Shown: positions 25,399 through 34,712 of the stretch, one piece after another
How positions within the stretch are numbered: the stretch's first letter is position 1
Layout of the letters: every line of letters begins with the position of its first letter
Source of the DNA: Salaquimonas pukyongi
GTDB lineage: Bacteria > Pseudomonadota > Alphaproteobacteria > Rhizobiales > Rhizobiaceae
Length of the DNA stretch: 64,000 nucleotides
Direction of reading: 5' to 3'
Assembly: GCF_001953055.1 (NCBI RefSeq)
Contig: NZ_CP019044.1
Coordinates: 2,046,001 to 2,110,000 of the forward strand
The notes under the pieces: generated by a model
The model's database searches: none
What the model was told of the DNA's origin: nothing
What the model saw: only the letters and a program-made list of their open reading frames with translations
Position numbers and translations under genes: made by a program

Positions 25399-25539
25399 CT
25401 ATCTATAACAGCTTGTTAAGCTGTTTTCCCGATGCAATTTGATTGACAAACCCGCAATTGCGGCTATGTCGCATCTGGGATATGCTGGCGCAATCTCCCC
25501 GGAGAGATCCGTCGTGGCGCCAGGATCGCGGAGGAATGA

Positions 25540-26547
25540 TTGACGGTCCAGACATCGATTGAATCGGCTGCGGCAAGACCAGCGGCCCACCGCCAGAAAA
25601 CCATTGTGTTTTTTCTGGTACCCAATTTTTCCATGATCGCCTTCTCGACCGCCATCGAGCCGCTGCGCCTTGCAAACCGCATGCGCGGCGACGAAATGTA
25701 TGCTTGGCGGCTTGCTTCCATGGACGGCAAGCCGGTCACCGCATCCAACGGCATTACCGTCAATGTCGAAAGTTCACTCGATGATGAACGCCATGCCCTG
25801 GCGGGCTCCCGCAGGCCCGGCATCATGTTTGTGTGCTCCGGCATTGAGGTGGAGAAATCCGAGAACAAGTCGCTGTTTGCCTATCTCAGGGAATGCAAGA
25901 ATTCCGGCGTGACCGTTGGCGGCCTTTGCACAGCGGCCCATCTTCTGGCTGCTGCCGGCCTGCTCAACGGCAAACGCTGTGCCATCCACTGGGAGAACTT
26001 GCCGGGCTTTCAGGAAAAGTACCCCACCGCCGAAGTGTTTGCCGACCTCTATGAAATGGACGGCAATATCTGGACCTGCGCCGGCGGAACGGCAGCACTC
26101 GACATGATGCTCTCCCTGATCGGCCGCGACAATGACGAGGAACTGGTCAACCGGGTCTGCGAACAGGCGCTGACCGACCGCGTCCGCAATCCCCACGATC
26201 GCCAGCGCCTGCCGCTGAGAGCAAGGCTGGGCGTCCAGAACGCCAAGGTGATTTCGATCATCGAATTCATGGAAGCCAACATTTCCGAGCCGCTTTCGCT
26301 GGTGGAAATCGCCGATTATGTCGGCTTGTCACGGCGCCAGATCGAGCGGCTTTTCCAAAGCCAGATGGGGCGCTCTCCGGCCCGCTACTATTTGGAAGTA
26401 CGTCTTGACCGCGCGCGCCATCTGCTGCGCCAATCCACCATTCCGGTGGTGGACGTCGCCATTGCCTGCGGCTTCGTTTCCGCCTCGCATTTTTCCAAGT
26501 GCTACCGCGAAATGTACGGAAAATCCCCGCTGCAGGAACGCCAGTAG
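25540..26547 (+). CDS. GlxA family AraC-type transcriptional regulator
   Basis: A 335-residue regulator made of an N-terminal DJ-1/PfpI-like domain (residues 20-190; VGGLCTAAHLLAAAGLLNG is the nucleophile-elbow region) and a C-terminal AraC double HTH (NISEPLSLVEIADYVGLSRR and IACGFVSASHFSKCYRE). TTG 25540 is taken as the start: GGAGG stands six bases before it, whereas the overlapping ATG at 25536 runs into a stop after eight codons. The same architecture is found in GbdR, CdhR and ArgR-type activators of betaine, carnitine and arginine catabolism. Control of the quaternary-amine genes in this window is therefore an attractive guess, not shown by sequence. Confidence 0.9.
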   Translation: MTVQTSIESAAARPAAHRQKTIVFFLVPNFSMIAFSTAIEPLRLANRMRGDEMYAWRLASMDGKPVTASNGITVNVESSLDDERHALAGSRRPGIMFVCSGIEVEKSENKSLFAYLRECKNSGVTVGGLCTAAHLLAAAGLLNGKRCAIHWENLPGFQEKYPTAEVFADLYEMDGNIWTCAGGTAALDMMLSLIGRDNDEELVNRVCEQALTDRVRNPHDRQRLPLRARLGVQNAKVISIIEFMEANISEPLSLVEIADYVGLSRRQIERLFQSQMGRSPARYYLEVRLDRARHLLRQSTIPVVDVAIACGFVSASHFSKCYREMYGKSPLQERQ

Positions 26548-26553
26548 TCGCGC

Positions 26554-27396
26554 CTACTGGGTTTTGGGATTGCGACCCTGAACCACCAGAAAATTCTGCA
26601 CACCCAGCAGCGCATCGACCCGCAAGTCCCATTCATTGGCGATGGTAAGCTGGGTCGAACTGCCGCCATCAAGCGCAATGGCCCAGTCGCAATCAAAATA
26701 CCCGCCCCATGACGGGCTGCGCAGCAGCCAGCCGGCCTCATACAGACTGAGCCCCTGCCCCGAAACCACGAGGATCAGGGAGTTTTCCCGGTCGAGCTGG
26801 CAGAAGATGGTGCGCCGCTCAGGATCGTTCCCATTGGTGTTCATGGCCCATTTCCCGCCCTGTTCAAGGATCACCGGCCGGCTTTGAATGGCTTCAAACG
26901 TATCTTCAGGCGGTCCGGCCTGCGAAAGTGACATGCTCGGCTGGCCGTCACGATTGAATGCCAGAAAGCCGCCGCTCTGCGGCCAGGCACTAGACAGGCG
27001 TTCGCCATCATCGATCAGCATTCCCACCGGCCTCAGGCGGCCATTGGCAGAAGAGGCAAAAAAACCGCCATTGACCGCGAGCACCGCATCAAGCCGCCTG
27101 ACGACCGAACGGGCCCACTCGCCGCTTTCCTCCTGTTGTTGAACGACATCGAAGCGGTAAAGGGAATTGTCAATGCGCAGTGCCGTAAGGCGCGTGCCGA
27201 GCGCTGTGGAAACCTCCAGAACGTCCAGTCCCTGCGCCAGCTGCCGCCAGGCACTCTCTTGCAGTGCGTTGACGGCTTCCAACGTTCTGGCGGGAACTTG
27301 CGACAGGCTTTGGGCGGGAACCTGTTCTGCGGAAAGACCGGCGCAGACGAGCGCCAGAAAAAGCAACCTGATTGCCGCACACTGGTGCAGCAGCAT
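26554..27396 (-). CDS. phosphodiester glycosidase family protein (NAGPA/DUF2233-like), exported
   Basis: A 280-residue protein of the NAGPA-like family, which in characterised members cleaves sugar phosphodiesters. LAVNGGFFASSANGRLRPVG and DWAIALDGGSSTQL are the two conserved core segments. Starting at ATG 27396 gives a clean signal peptide (IRLLFLALVCAGLSAEQ); ATGs further upstream at 27462 or 27498 add a poorly conserved leader, and none has a strong ribosome site. It is convergent with the GlxA regulator, six bases apart. A role in cell-envelope glycans is likely from the family and the export signal. Confidence 0.8.
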   Translation of the reverse strand: MLLHQCAAIRLLFLALVCAGLSAEQVPAQSLSQVPARTLEAVNALQESAWRQLAQGLDVLEVSTALGTRLTALRIDNSLYRFDVVQQQEESGEWARSVVRRLDAVLAVNGGFFASSANGRLRPVGMLIDDGERLSSAWPQSGGFLAFNRDGQPSMSLSQAGPPEDTFEAIQSRPVILEQGGKWAMNTNGNDPERRTIFCQLDRENSLILVVSGQGLSLYEAGWLLRSPSWGGYFDCDWAIALDGGSSTQLTIANEWDLRVDALLGVQNFLVVQGRNPKTQ

Positions 27397-27629
27397 TCCA
27401 GGTAGGCGGTTGGTCAACAACGCGATCTCCCCGTTGCTCCGCGCCTGCAGGCCATTTGCCATCCCGTTGACTAACGAAACAGCCCGTCCGGCAGGCACGG
27501 CCGTTGCTTTCGAATTCTGCCGCCTCCATCAGAATCCGGTTTTCTCAAACGCTTTGATCCTGACCCTAATTGGACTGTGCCGCCGCCGCAATCGTCACGA
27601 AAGGTCAGCTTTGTCACATTTTCAACAAC

Positions 27630-27655
27630 AAAAAGGGCGGCCTCATGGCCGCTCT
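27630..27655 (-). terminator. rho-independent terminator of the FAD/GcvT gene
   Basis: Read on the minus strand, AGAGCGGCC pairs with GGCCGCCCT around a four-base loop, followed by TTTTTGTTGTTG. It lies about 40 bases after the stop codon of the large dehydrogenase gene. Confidence 0.8.
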
Positions 27656-27696
27656 TTCTCGTTAATTCCCATATGCAGGGTCATTTCTTCCCGGAC

Positions 27697-30258
27697 TCAG
27701 CTTCTCGGCTTCAGGTTTTCGGGGTCGTAGAGCGGCTTGTAGCCAACCCCCTCGACCCGTACCGGGTAATGCTCCCCGAAATACTCCACCAGCAGCTCAC
27801 GGCCCTCCTGGCAGTAATCCCAGGGCAGATAGCCAAGGGCAATGTTCTTTCCGATGGTCGGGCCAAATGCGATCGACGTGGTGAACGAGCGCCTTCCAAG
27901 TGCGTCGACCAGGGTTTGCCTTGTTTCAGGATCAAGGATCGGCAGCGTACCCACCGGATAGCGGGCAACGCCGTCCGCATCCACGTTATCCGTCATCACC
28001 AGCGTACACAGCATGGCCGGCTGATGCTCCCGCGAGCGGTATTCCAGATGCTTCGCCTTGCCGCGAAAATCGGCTTCCTTGACTTTCGGACGGGCAAGAT
28101 CGGCTTCGTAAAGATTGTACTCGGTCAGAAGATCGGCGTTCTGCAGCCTGAGGCTCTTTTCCATACGGCGGGTGTTCGCATAGGTCTCAACCCCGAATGC
28201 CATGACATCCAGCCCGCGCAGCGCGTCCCAGACCGCCAGCCCGTCTTCGTACTTCATGTGAAGTTCCCAGCCCTGCTCGCCCACATAGGAAATGCGGAAA
28301 GCGGTAACCGGTTTACCGGCAATTTCGATCTGCCGGATCGCGGCAAAGGGAAAGTTTTCCTGGGTAAGCCCGTCCGGATCGGCCACCACCTGCTGCAGCG
28401 TCGTGCGCGCATTGGGGCCCCAAAGGCCGATGGTAACGTATTTCTCCGAAACATCCTCAATCGCAACGTCATAGCCGTCATCCTCGGCCATTCGCTTCAT
28501 GTAGAGAAAATCGCGGTTTCCGGCATCCGCACCGTCCACAAACCGGTACCGGTCTTCCATTCTGAACACGGTAAAGTCGGCCCGCACCATGCCCTCATCA
28601 TCGAGGAAATGGGTGTAGATGCCCTTGCCCATGGTCTTCTCGCCGCCGACCTTGGCAGCACACAGATATTCCATGAAGGCTTCCTGGTCCGGCCCTGTGA
28701 TATCGTACATGGCAAAATGCGACAGGTTCACCATGCCGACATTCTCGCTCATCTCCAGATGTTCGGCGTTGGAAACACGCCAGAAATGGCGGTTGTCCCA
28801 TTCGTTTTCGCGCACCGGCACCTGGTCGCCGAACTTCTCCAGCAGATGTTCGTTGGCGGCATAGCCATGGGCACGCTCCCAGCCTCCCAGCTCCATGAAA
28901 TAGCCGCCGAGTTCCACCTCACGCTCATAGAAAGGTGAGCGCCGCACGCCGCGCCCTCCGGCAAACGGTTCACGCGGATGAACCGCCGGATTGTAGATTT
29001 TCATCGCCGTTTCGGTGCAGCGTTCGTGAATATACTGCTCCTGGGTCTGATGGGGGTAGAAACGGGCATAGTCGACCGGATTGTGATCGATTTCCGTGCG
29101 CCCGTCGGTCATCCAGTCGACCAGCAGTTTGGCCATGCCAGGCCCGTCCTTGACCCAGATGGCGACCGCATACCAAAGCCCGCGCACCTTCTGGGATTCG
29201 CCGATGGACGGTCCTCCATCGGTGGTAACCTGCAGCAGGCCGTTAAAGGAGTGGTTTTCGTTGTAGCCCAGTTCGCCGAGGATGGGCGTCAGTTCCATTG
29301 CCCGCTCCAGCGGCGTCAGGATCTGCTCCATGTCGAGATCACGCTGGGAGGGTGACAGGCGTGCCTGATCCTTTTCCAGAATGTCACGGGGATGGCAAAG
29401 CCGGGGTTCGCTCTCCTCGTAATAGCCCCATTCGATCTGTCCGCCTTCCGGCGTCGTCGGATCGCCGGTGTCGCGCATATAGGCCGAATTGCCCTGATCG
29501 CGCATCAGCGGCCAGCCGATGTCCTTTCCCGTACCGGCAAACTCGTTATAGGGACCGAAGAATGTCAGCGGATGGTCAACCGGCATCACCGGCAGGTCCT
29601 CACCGGCCATGGCGGCAATCAGGCGCCCCCACAGCCCGGCGCAAACGATGACGTAATCGGCCTCAATGGTTCCACGATGGGTCACCACACCCTTGATGCG
29701 GCCGTTCTCGATCACCAGATCGGTTGCCGGGGTGTTGGGAAAACTCTTCAGTTTGCCGGTCTTTTCTGCCTGATCGACCAGCTTTCCGGCAACCGTCTGC
29801 GACCGCGGCGTCACCAGCCCGGCATCGGGATCCCACATCGCCCCCTGGATCATCTCTTCTTCCAGAAGCGGGAACTTTTCCTTGGCTTCCTTCGCGCTGA
29901 TCATCGAGACACGGGTACCGAACGCCTTGCCCGAGGCGACCTTGCGCTTCAGTTCCGCCATGCGCTCGTCATCGCCGGTGCGCGCCACTTCCATCCCGCC
30001 GACCCGGGCGTAGTTGCCCATCTTTTCGAAGAAATCGATCGAATAAAGCGTCGTCCAGCAGGACAGGAAGTCGTGGCTGGTCGTGTAGCAGAAATCGGAA
30101 GCATGCGAGGTCGAGCCGATATCGGTTGGAACCGAGGATTTGTCGATCCCGACTATGTCGTCCCAGCCGCGCTCGATCAGGTGGTGCGCAACACAGGCTC
30201 CGACAATGCCGCCAAGACCGACGATAACCACTTTTGCTTTCTTGGGAAATTCCGCCAT
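27697..30258 (-). CDS. FAD-dependent oxidoreductase fused to GcvT-type aminomethyltransferase domains (dimethylglycine/sarcosine dehydrogenase family)
   Basis: An 853-residue cytosolic enzyme with an N-terminal DAO domain (KVVIVGLGGIVGACVAHHL binds FAD; GSTSHAS near residue 45 corresponds to the region bearing the flavin-linked His in dimethylglycine dehydrogenases), a middle FAO_M domain, and GCV_T plus GCV_T_C domains that bind THF. Such enzymes oxidise an N-methyl group and pass the formaldehyde unit to THF as methylene-THF. ATG 30258 is preferred to 30309 because the FAD motif follows at once and CGGAGC stands upstream. Dimethylglycine, sarcosine or a related N-methyl compound is the likely substrate class, which fits the MttB-family methyltransferase earlier in the window. 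Family certain, exact substrate open. Confidence 0.9.
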   Translation of the reverse strand: MAEFPKKAKVVIVGLGGIVGACVAHHLIERGWDDIVGIDKSSVPTDIGSTSHASDFCYTTSHDFLSCWTTLYSIDFFEKMGNYARVGGMEVARTGDDERMAELKRKVASGKAFGTRVSMISAKEAKEKFPLLEEEMIQGAMWDPDAGLVTPRSQTVAGKLVDQAEKTGKLKSFPNTPATDLVIENGRIKGVVTHRGTIEADYVIVCAGLWGRLIAAMAGEDLPVMPVDHPLTFFGPYNEFAGTGKDIGWPLMRDQGNSAYMRDTGDPTTPEGGQIEWGYYEESEPRLCHPRDILEKDQARLSPSQRDLDMEQILTPLERAMELTPILGELGYNENHSFNGLLQVTTDGGPSIGESQKVRGLWYAVAIWVKDGPGMAKLLVDWMTDGRTEIDHNPVDYARFYPHQTQEQYIHERCTETAMKIYNPAVHPREPFAGGRGVRRSPFYEREVELGGYFMELGGWERAHGYAANEHLLEKFGDQVPVRENEWDNRHFWRVSNAEHLEMSENVGMVNLSHFAMYDITGPDQEAFMEYLCAAKVGGEKTMGKGIYTHFLDDEGMVRADFTVFRMEDRYRFVDGADAGNRDFLYMKRMAEDDGYDVAIEDVSEKYVTIGLWGPNARTTLQQVVADPDGLTQENFPFAAIRQIEIAGKPVTAFRISYVGEQGWELHMKYEDGLAVWDALRGLDVMAFGVETYANTRRMEKSLRLQNADLLTEYNLYEADLARPKVKEADFRGKAKHLEYRSREHQPAMLCTLVMTDNVDADGVARYPVGTLPILDPETRQTLVDALGRRSFTTSIAFGPTIGKNIALGYLPWDYCQEGRELLVEYFGEHYPVRVEGVGYKPLYDPENLKPRS

Positions 30259-30411
30259 GACTGTGCTCCGGCTGTAACTGGGCTGTGCCGGAAGCTCCCC
30301 ATGGATCAAACCCGGCCTCTCCCCGCAGGGACTGTCCCGGTTTATCTTAAATCAGCGCCCGAAGCGATGTTCTGTCAGCGACCAAGGCGTGTCGGCGGCA
30401 CAGCGGCCATC

Positions 30412-31644
30412 TCACCACGGCAGATGGGCAAGGCCAAAACTGATTTTGAAGCCTCCCACCGCCACGGAAATCTGCTCGTGATCCTGAAGCTGGCCAAACA
30501 CGGGTTCGGTGCCGATCTTGCCGGTTTTGGGATCGGGGATCGTGTTTCTTGGCCGCACATTGGCCCATCGCTCGGCAACCGAAGCCGGGGCAATCGCCGG
30601 GCACAGCGTACAGGCATGGTCGAAAAAACCGGTATCGGCGGCATTATAGCCGGTTCGCGCTGCCTCCAGGGCCCCTTCGCCTGCGCCGTCCGGCAACCAG
30701 GCATCGATGCTCGTGGAGCCAACCGCGATCCTGTTGGCACGGCCGGACCCATCAACGCCCATCGCATTTCCATGCGGCACGATATAGCTGCCGCTGTCAT
30801 AGACAATGGGAAGATCATCGCCATGTGGCAGTTCCAGCAGCACCGCCTGCCCCTTGACGCCCCGCCCCGTCACTTTTTGTCCGCCAAGGCGGGCTGCCAT
30901 GCCTTCAATCAGGCCGTATGCCTCCCAGCCATTGGCAACGGCAATCCGGCCCGCCGATATCGCTGTGCCATCGGCCAGCGTGACGGAGCACGTTTCCCGG
31001 TGGAGCGCCGCCACTTCGGCGCCTTCCAGAATTCTCCCGTTTTCATGGCTGTCGACGAAATGTGCCAGCGCGGCCAGACAGGCGCGCGGATTAACCCGCG
31101 CCGACAACGTGTCATGGGCAGCGCCAAATGATGCAACGTCAGGCGAAAGCCAGGAATTGCCATCGGGCAGAACAAAGCGGTTTTCCAGTTCCCCCGGCGC
31201 AACATGTTCCAGCGTGAAAGCCTGGCGGCCCGTTTCATCCCGCCAGTTTTCATCAGCCCCGGCAACGCGCTCGGCAAGATGATCAAGCATTTTTTCATGG
31301 ACAAGCGGCATCAGCCGCCCACAGCGCCGGTAGCCGCAGTCAAGACCCGTATCGGCCTCCAGCGCGGCAATGGCAGTTTCAAGCGACCGCAAGCCCTCAT
31401 ACTGCATCTGCTTTTTGGCATTCCAGCGATCCGGCATGTGCGGCATCAGTGCACCGAGAAATCCGCCCGACGCACCGGCGCCGACGCTGCGCTTTTCGGT
31501 CACAAGCACCCGCTCGCCGCGTTTGAGGGCATGGCGTGCCGCCCAAAGCCCGAATATGCCGGCGCCAATCACCAGCAGATCGGGGCTGCCATGATTTCCC
31601 GCCTGAACCTGATGCTGAATCGGTGTATGAACTTTCTGACTCAT
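30412..31644 (-). CDS. FAD-dependent oxidoreductase, probable MnmC2-type tRNA-modifying enzyme
   Basis: A 410-residue DAO-family flavoprotein. PDLLVIGAGIFGLWAARHAL binds FAD, and VAVGGFKISFGLAHL near the end closes the flavin site. It is divergent from mnmD with only 21 bases between start codons. In enteric bacteria the MnmD-like methyltransferase and a DAO-type oxidoreductase are fused as MnmC, which finishes mnm5(s2)U34 in tRNA. The same two domains as separate, divergent neighbours make the MnmC2 role likely. An alternative is a D-amino-acid or glycine-oxidase-like enzyme. The start could also be ATG 31674, which would overlap mnmD by nine bases. Confidence 0.78.
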   Translation of the reverse strand: MSQKVHTPIQHQVQAGNHGSPDLLVIGAGIFGLWAARHALKRGERVLVTEKRSVGAGASGGFLGALMPHMPDRWNAKKQMQYEGLRSLETAIAALEADTGLDCGYRRCGRLMPLVHEKMLDHLAERVAGADENWRDETGRQAFTLEHVAPGELENRFVLPDGNSWLSPDVASFGAAHDTLSARVNPRACLAALAHFVDSHENGRILEGAEVAALHRETCSVTLADGTAISAGRIAVANGWEAYGLIEGMAARLGGQKVTGRGVKGQAVLLELPHGDDLPIVYDSGSYIVPHGNAMGVDGSGRANRIAVGSTSIDAWLPDGAGEGALEAARTGYNAADTGFFDHACTLCPAIAPASVAERWANVRPRNTIPDPKTGKIGTEPVFGQLQDHEQISVAVGGFKISFGLAHLPW

Positions 31645-31665
31645 CGAGCGAGTGAATAAGCGCAA

Positions 31666-32394
31666 ATGATTCAAAACAAAAGCAAAACGCAGACTGACAA
31701 AATACGCAAAGCACGGATCGAATGGCTGGAAGGCGGCGTTCCCCGTTCAGCCCGTTTTGGCGATCCCTATTATTCGCGGCAGGACGGGCTTGCCGAAACC
31801 CGGCATGTTTTCCTTGAGGGAAACATGCTCGCAGAACGCTTTGCCGGTTGCCGTAATTTTGTTGTCGCAGAACTGGGCTTCGGCACCGGGCTGAACTTTC
31901 TTGCCACCGCAAGCCTGTGGAAGGAAACCGCTCCTGAAAATGCAGAACTTGCCTTTTTCTCGTTCGAGCAGTTTCCCATCGCTGCCCGCGACATGGGCAC
32001 GGCCCTGAATGCCTGGCCCCAATTGCATCCCATGGCAACAGCCCTCACCAAAGCCTGGGAAGAACGGCCGCCAGATGAAGGCTTATTCAGTTTCGAACTC
32101 GGCAATGTCCGCCTCGCCGTTTTCCTGGACGATGCGAACACCAGCCTGCCAAAGGCACAATTTGCGGCCGACGCCTGGTTTCTCGACGGCTTCGCACCCG
32201 CCAGAAACCCGCAGCTTTGGAACGATGTGCTGATGGGCGAAGTATACGCACACACCCGCCCCGCCGGAACGCTCGCCACCTACTCCGCTGCCGGCTGGGT
32301 GCGCCGCAATCTGGAAGCTGCCGGCTTTTCAACCACCCGCCAACCCGGATATGGCGGAAAACGGCAGATGACCACAGCACACCGCCCCCGCTGA
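31666..32394 (+). CDS. mnmD: tRNA (5-methylaminomethyl-2-thiouridine)(34)-methyltransferase MnmD
   Basis: A 242-residue SAM-dependent methyltransferase (DUF752/MnmD family) acting on nm5(s2)U at the wobble position of tRNAs. FGDPYYSRQDGLAETRHVFLEG is the family N-terminus, VAELGFGTGLNFL binds SAM, DAWFLDGFAPARNPQLW is the signature, and TYSAAGWVRRNLEAAGF is the conserved end. It is a stand-alone version of the N-terminal half of MnmC; the oxidoreductase half appears to be the divergent gene at 30412-31644. No clear ribosome site precedes ATG 31666. Confidence 0.93.
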   Translation: MIQNKSKTQTDKIRKARIEWLEGGVPRSARFGDPYYSRQDGLAETRHVFLEGNMLAERFAGCRNFVVAELGFGTGLNFLATASLWKETAPENAELAFFSFEQFPIAARDMGTALNAWPQLHPMATALTKAWEERPPDEGLFSFELGNVRLAVFLDDANTSLPKAQFAADAWFLDGFAPARNPQLWNDVLMGEVYAHTRPAGTLATYSAAGWVRRNLEAAGFSTTRQPGYGGKRQMTTAHRPR

Positions 32395-32647
32395 ACCGCC
32401 GGCCCGCAGCTTCAACTTCCTGACTCCTCAAGCCGCAACCTGGTGGAAACATCAAACGCCTGATAGCCCCGAAGCCATGGATGTGTGATACTGGCTGCAA
32501 AATGACGGCGATACACGCGCCGCGATAGGTATTGACAGAGTAGTTCAGGGTTCCACGGAACCGGGAAAACTGAATGTAAAAACAAAATCAATGGCTTAAA
32601 AGGTTGTCGCGTTTCCGGCGGGACGCAAAATGATCCAGGGGATGACC

Positions 32648-33994
32648 ATGCAGAAATATCTCGACCCGGCATTCTGGCAGGAGACTGGCAATGATATTCT
32701 GAACCAGCTCATCGCCTGGTTCACCAGCCCGCAATTCTACGCCCAGGTAGCAGCGATCCTCCTGTGTGTTGCGGCAGCCTGGTTCCTGGCCCGCATGCTC
32801 AACCAGCGCGTCAGCTGGTTTTCCACCACGCCTGAAAAGGACGTGCGCTTCTACCGTATCCGCCAATACGTTCACGCCTTGTCGGACCTGCTGTTTGCGT
32901 TGCTGTGTTATGTCTTTTTGGGCTTTGCGGTGGACATTGTTACCGCTGCCGTCGGCGTTGGCTGGCTCGTCAAGCTCGCCCAGGGTCTGGCGGTCATCTT
33001 CCTGCTGTATACCGCGATCAACCGCTTCATCACCCATCCGATGCTGCGCACGGCAATGCTCTATATCGGCATTCCGGTCGCCACCCTTCAGGTCTTCGAA
33101 TATCTCGATGAAACCACCGCCTTCCTGGATTCAATTTCCATGGAAGCCGGCAACATTCGTATCTCGCTCTACTTCCTGATCAAGGCGGCAATCGCCGGTG
33201 GTTTCTTCTTCTGGCTCGGCACGATTTCCAACCGCACGGGGCAAAATGCGATCCGCTCCCAGGATGCGCTGGACCTTCCCACCAAGGAATTGTTTGCCAA
33301 ACTGTTCCAGATCGCCCTGTTTGCAGCAATCTTCATCCTTCTGCTGCAGGTGCTCGGGCTTGATCTTACCGCCCTTGCGGTAATCGGTGGTGCCATTGGT
33401 GTTGGTATCGGTTTTGGCCTCCAGCAAATTGCCTCGAACTTCATTTCAGGCATCATCCTGCTGATCGAACGCACACTGGTCGTCGGCGACTATATCGAAC
33501 TGGAAGACGGACGCGCGGGCATTCTCAGCGAGCTCAACATGCGCTCGGCAACACTCGAGACCTATGACGGCAAGGAAATCATGGTGCCCAACGAGAAGTT
33601 CATCACCTCCGTTTTCATCAACTGGACCCGTGATGACCCGCGCCAGCGTTACGAGGTCGAATTTACCGTTGCATACGACACCGACATCCGAAAAGTGCCG
33701 GGTCTGATCGTCAAGGCGGTATCGAAACATCCCGGCGTGCTGCAGGAGCCTGAAAAGCCCGATTGCGAACTGCGCGGCTTCGGCGACAGTGGGATCGAGT
33801 TCGCCCTGGAGTTCTGGATCAAGGGCATTGACGACGGCAAGAACCGCATCTCTGCCGACCTTTTGACCATCATCTGGGAAACGCTGATGGAAAACGATAT
33901 CCGTATCCCCTATCCCCAGCGCGAGGTCAGAATTTTGGAAGACAAGCCAAAACTTGCCATCCGCCGCAAGGAAACAACGGCCAGGAAGAGCTGA
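32648..33994 (+). CDS. mechanosensitive ion channel, MscS family
   Basis: A 448-residue inner-membrane channel with about five N-terminal helices, then the MscS pore helix and beta domain. ALAVIGGAIGVGIGFGLQQIASNFISGIILLIE is the pore-lining TM3 region with its Gly/Ala ridge, cited here only as residues about 240-275 of the protein; VVGDYIELEDGRAGILSEL starts the beta domain. It opens under membrane tension to release solutes, which protects against hypo-osmotic shock. ATG 32648 is favoured over 32630 and 32642 because AGGGG stands at the right distance. Confidence 0.92.
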   Translation: MQKYLDPAFWQETGNDILNQLIAWFTSPQFYAQVAAILLCVAAAWFLARMLNQRVSWFSTTPEKDVRFYRIRQYVHALSDLLFALLCYVFLGFAVDIVTAAVGVGWLVKLAQGLAVIFLLYTAINRFITHPMLRTAMLYIGIPVATLQVFEYLDETTAFLDSISMEAGNIRISLYFLIKAAIAGGFFFWLGTISNRTGQNAIRSQDALDLPTKELFAKLFQIALFAAIFILLLQVLGLDLTALAVIGGAIGVGIGFGLQQIASNFISGIILLIERTLVVGDYIELEDGRAGILSELNMRSATLETYDGKEIMVPNEKFITSVFINWTRDDPRQRYEVEFTVAYDTDIRKVPGLIVKAVSKHPGVLQEPEKPDCELRGFGDSGIEFALEFWIKGIDDGKNRISADLLTIIWETLMENDIRIPYPQREVRILEDKPKLAIRRKETTARKS

Positions 33995-34059
33995 CGGCTC
34001 GACCCTCTCCAATTTGGCCTGTCAGGCAATTGGCTTGCTGAAAAGCCCGCTGGACCGAT

Positions 34060-34587
34060 TCAGGACTGCTTGTCCGGTGTCTTGGTGCCGGCTGGTTTCT
34101 GGCCCGGCGCAAGACAGTTGCCTGGTGGCACGCGGTGATCGGGTCCGAACCAGCCCATGCCGAGCAGGATCAGGAAAAACAGTCCCCCGGCAAAAATCGC
34201 CAAAACGGCAAGATTGCCCGCTTGTGCCAGCAGGCCGTCATTTGCCAGACTTAGCGTGCGGTTCTGGTAATCGGCAAGCAGGGCAGCACCGCCCAGAACC
34301 AGCGCGCCAAGCATGGCATGAAGCAGATGCAACTGCTGTGACATCGCACGCAGCCGCTTGGCGAACAGGCAATACCAGAAATAGACAATGCTGCATGCTG
34401 CGGAAAAAACCAGCAGTCCCATAAACGGCACAACGGCAACCGTCATCCACGCCATGGAACGGTTGACCTGGGCGGCAGCCCAAGAAAGCAGCACCAGGCC
34501 AGCACAAAGCAGGATCAAAAACACGGCACCGCGCCTGAATTCGGCGCGGCTTATCGTGCCTTCCGGCACCGTTAGCAGTTCACGCAT
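34060..34587 (-). CDS. membrane protein, DUF805-like
   Basis: A 175-residue protein with four to five membrane helices. The N-terminus (TVPEGTISRAEFRRGAVFL) resembles the short lead-in of DUF805 proteins, and the helices at about residues 20-38, 45-70, 85-110 and 130-150 fit. The C-terminal 30 residues are hydrophilic and Pro/Lys-rich. Start placed at ATG 34587; an upstream ATG at 34626 cannot be excluded and neither has a good ribosome site. Function unknown. Confidence 0.6.
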   Translation of the reverse strand: MRELLTVPEGTISRAEFRRGAVFLILLCAGLVLLSWAAAQVNRSMAWMTVAVVPFMGLLVFSAACSIVYFWYCLFAKRLRAMSQQLHLLHAMLGALVLGGAALLADYQNRTLSLANDGLLAQAGNLAVLAIFAGGLFFLILLGMGWFGPDHRVPPGNCLAPGQKPAGTKTPDKQS

Positions 34588-34712
34588 GGTCGTCTTGTCC
34601 GCAGTTGCTGAAAACTCCGGTCTCATATGGAGAGGAAAAGGAGAAAGCGCAACCGGGCGGCCCGGTTGCGCCTGAACTTTGGCCACAAGTGCGGCCTGTT
34701 GAGGCTTTGGGC

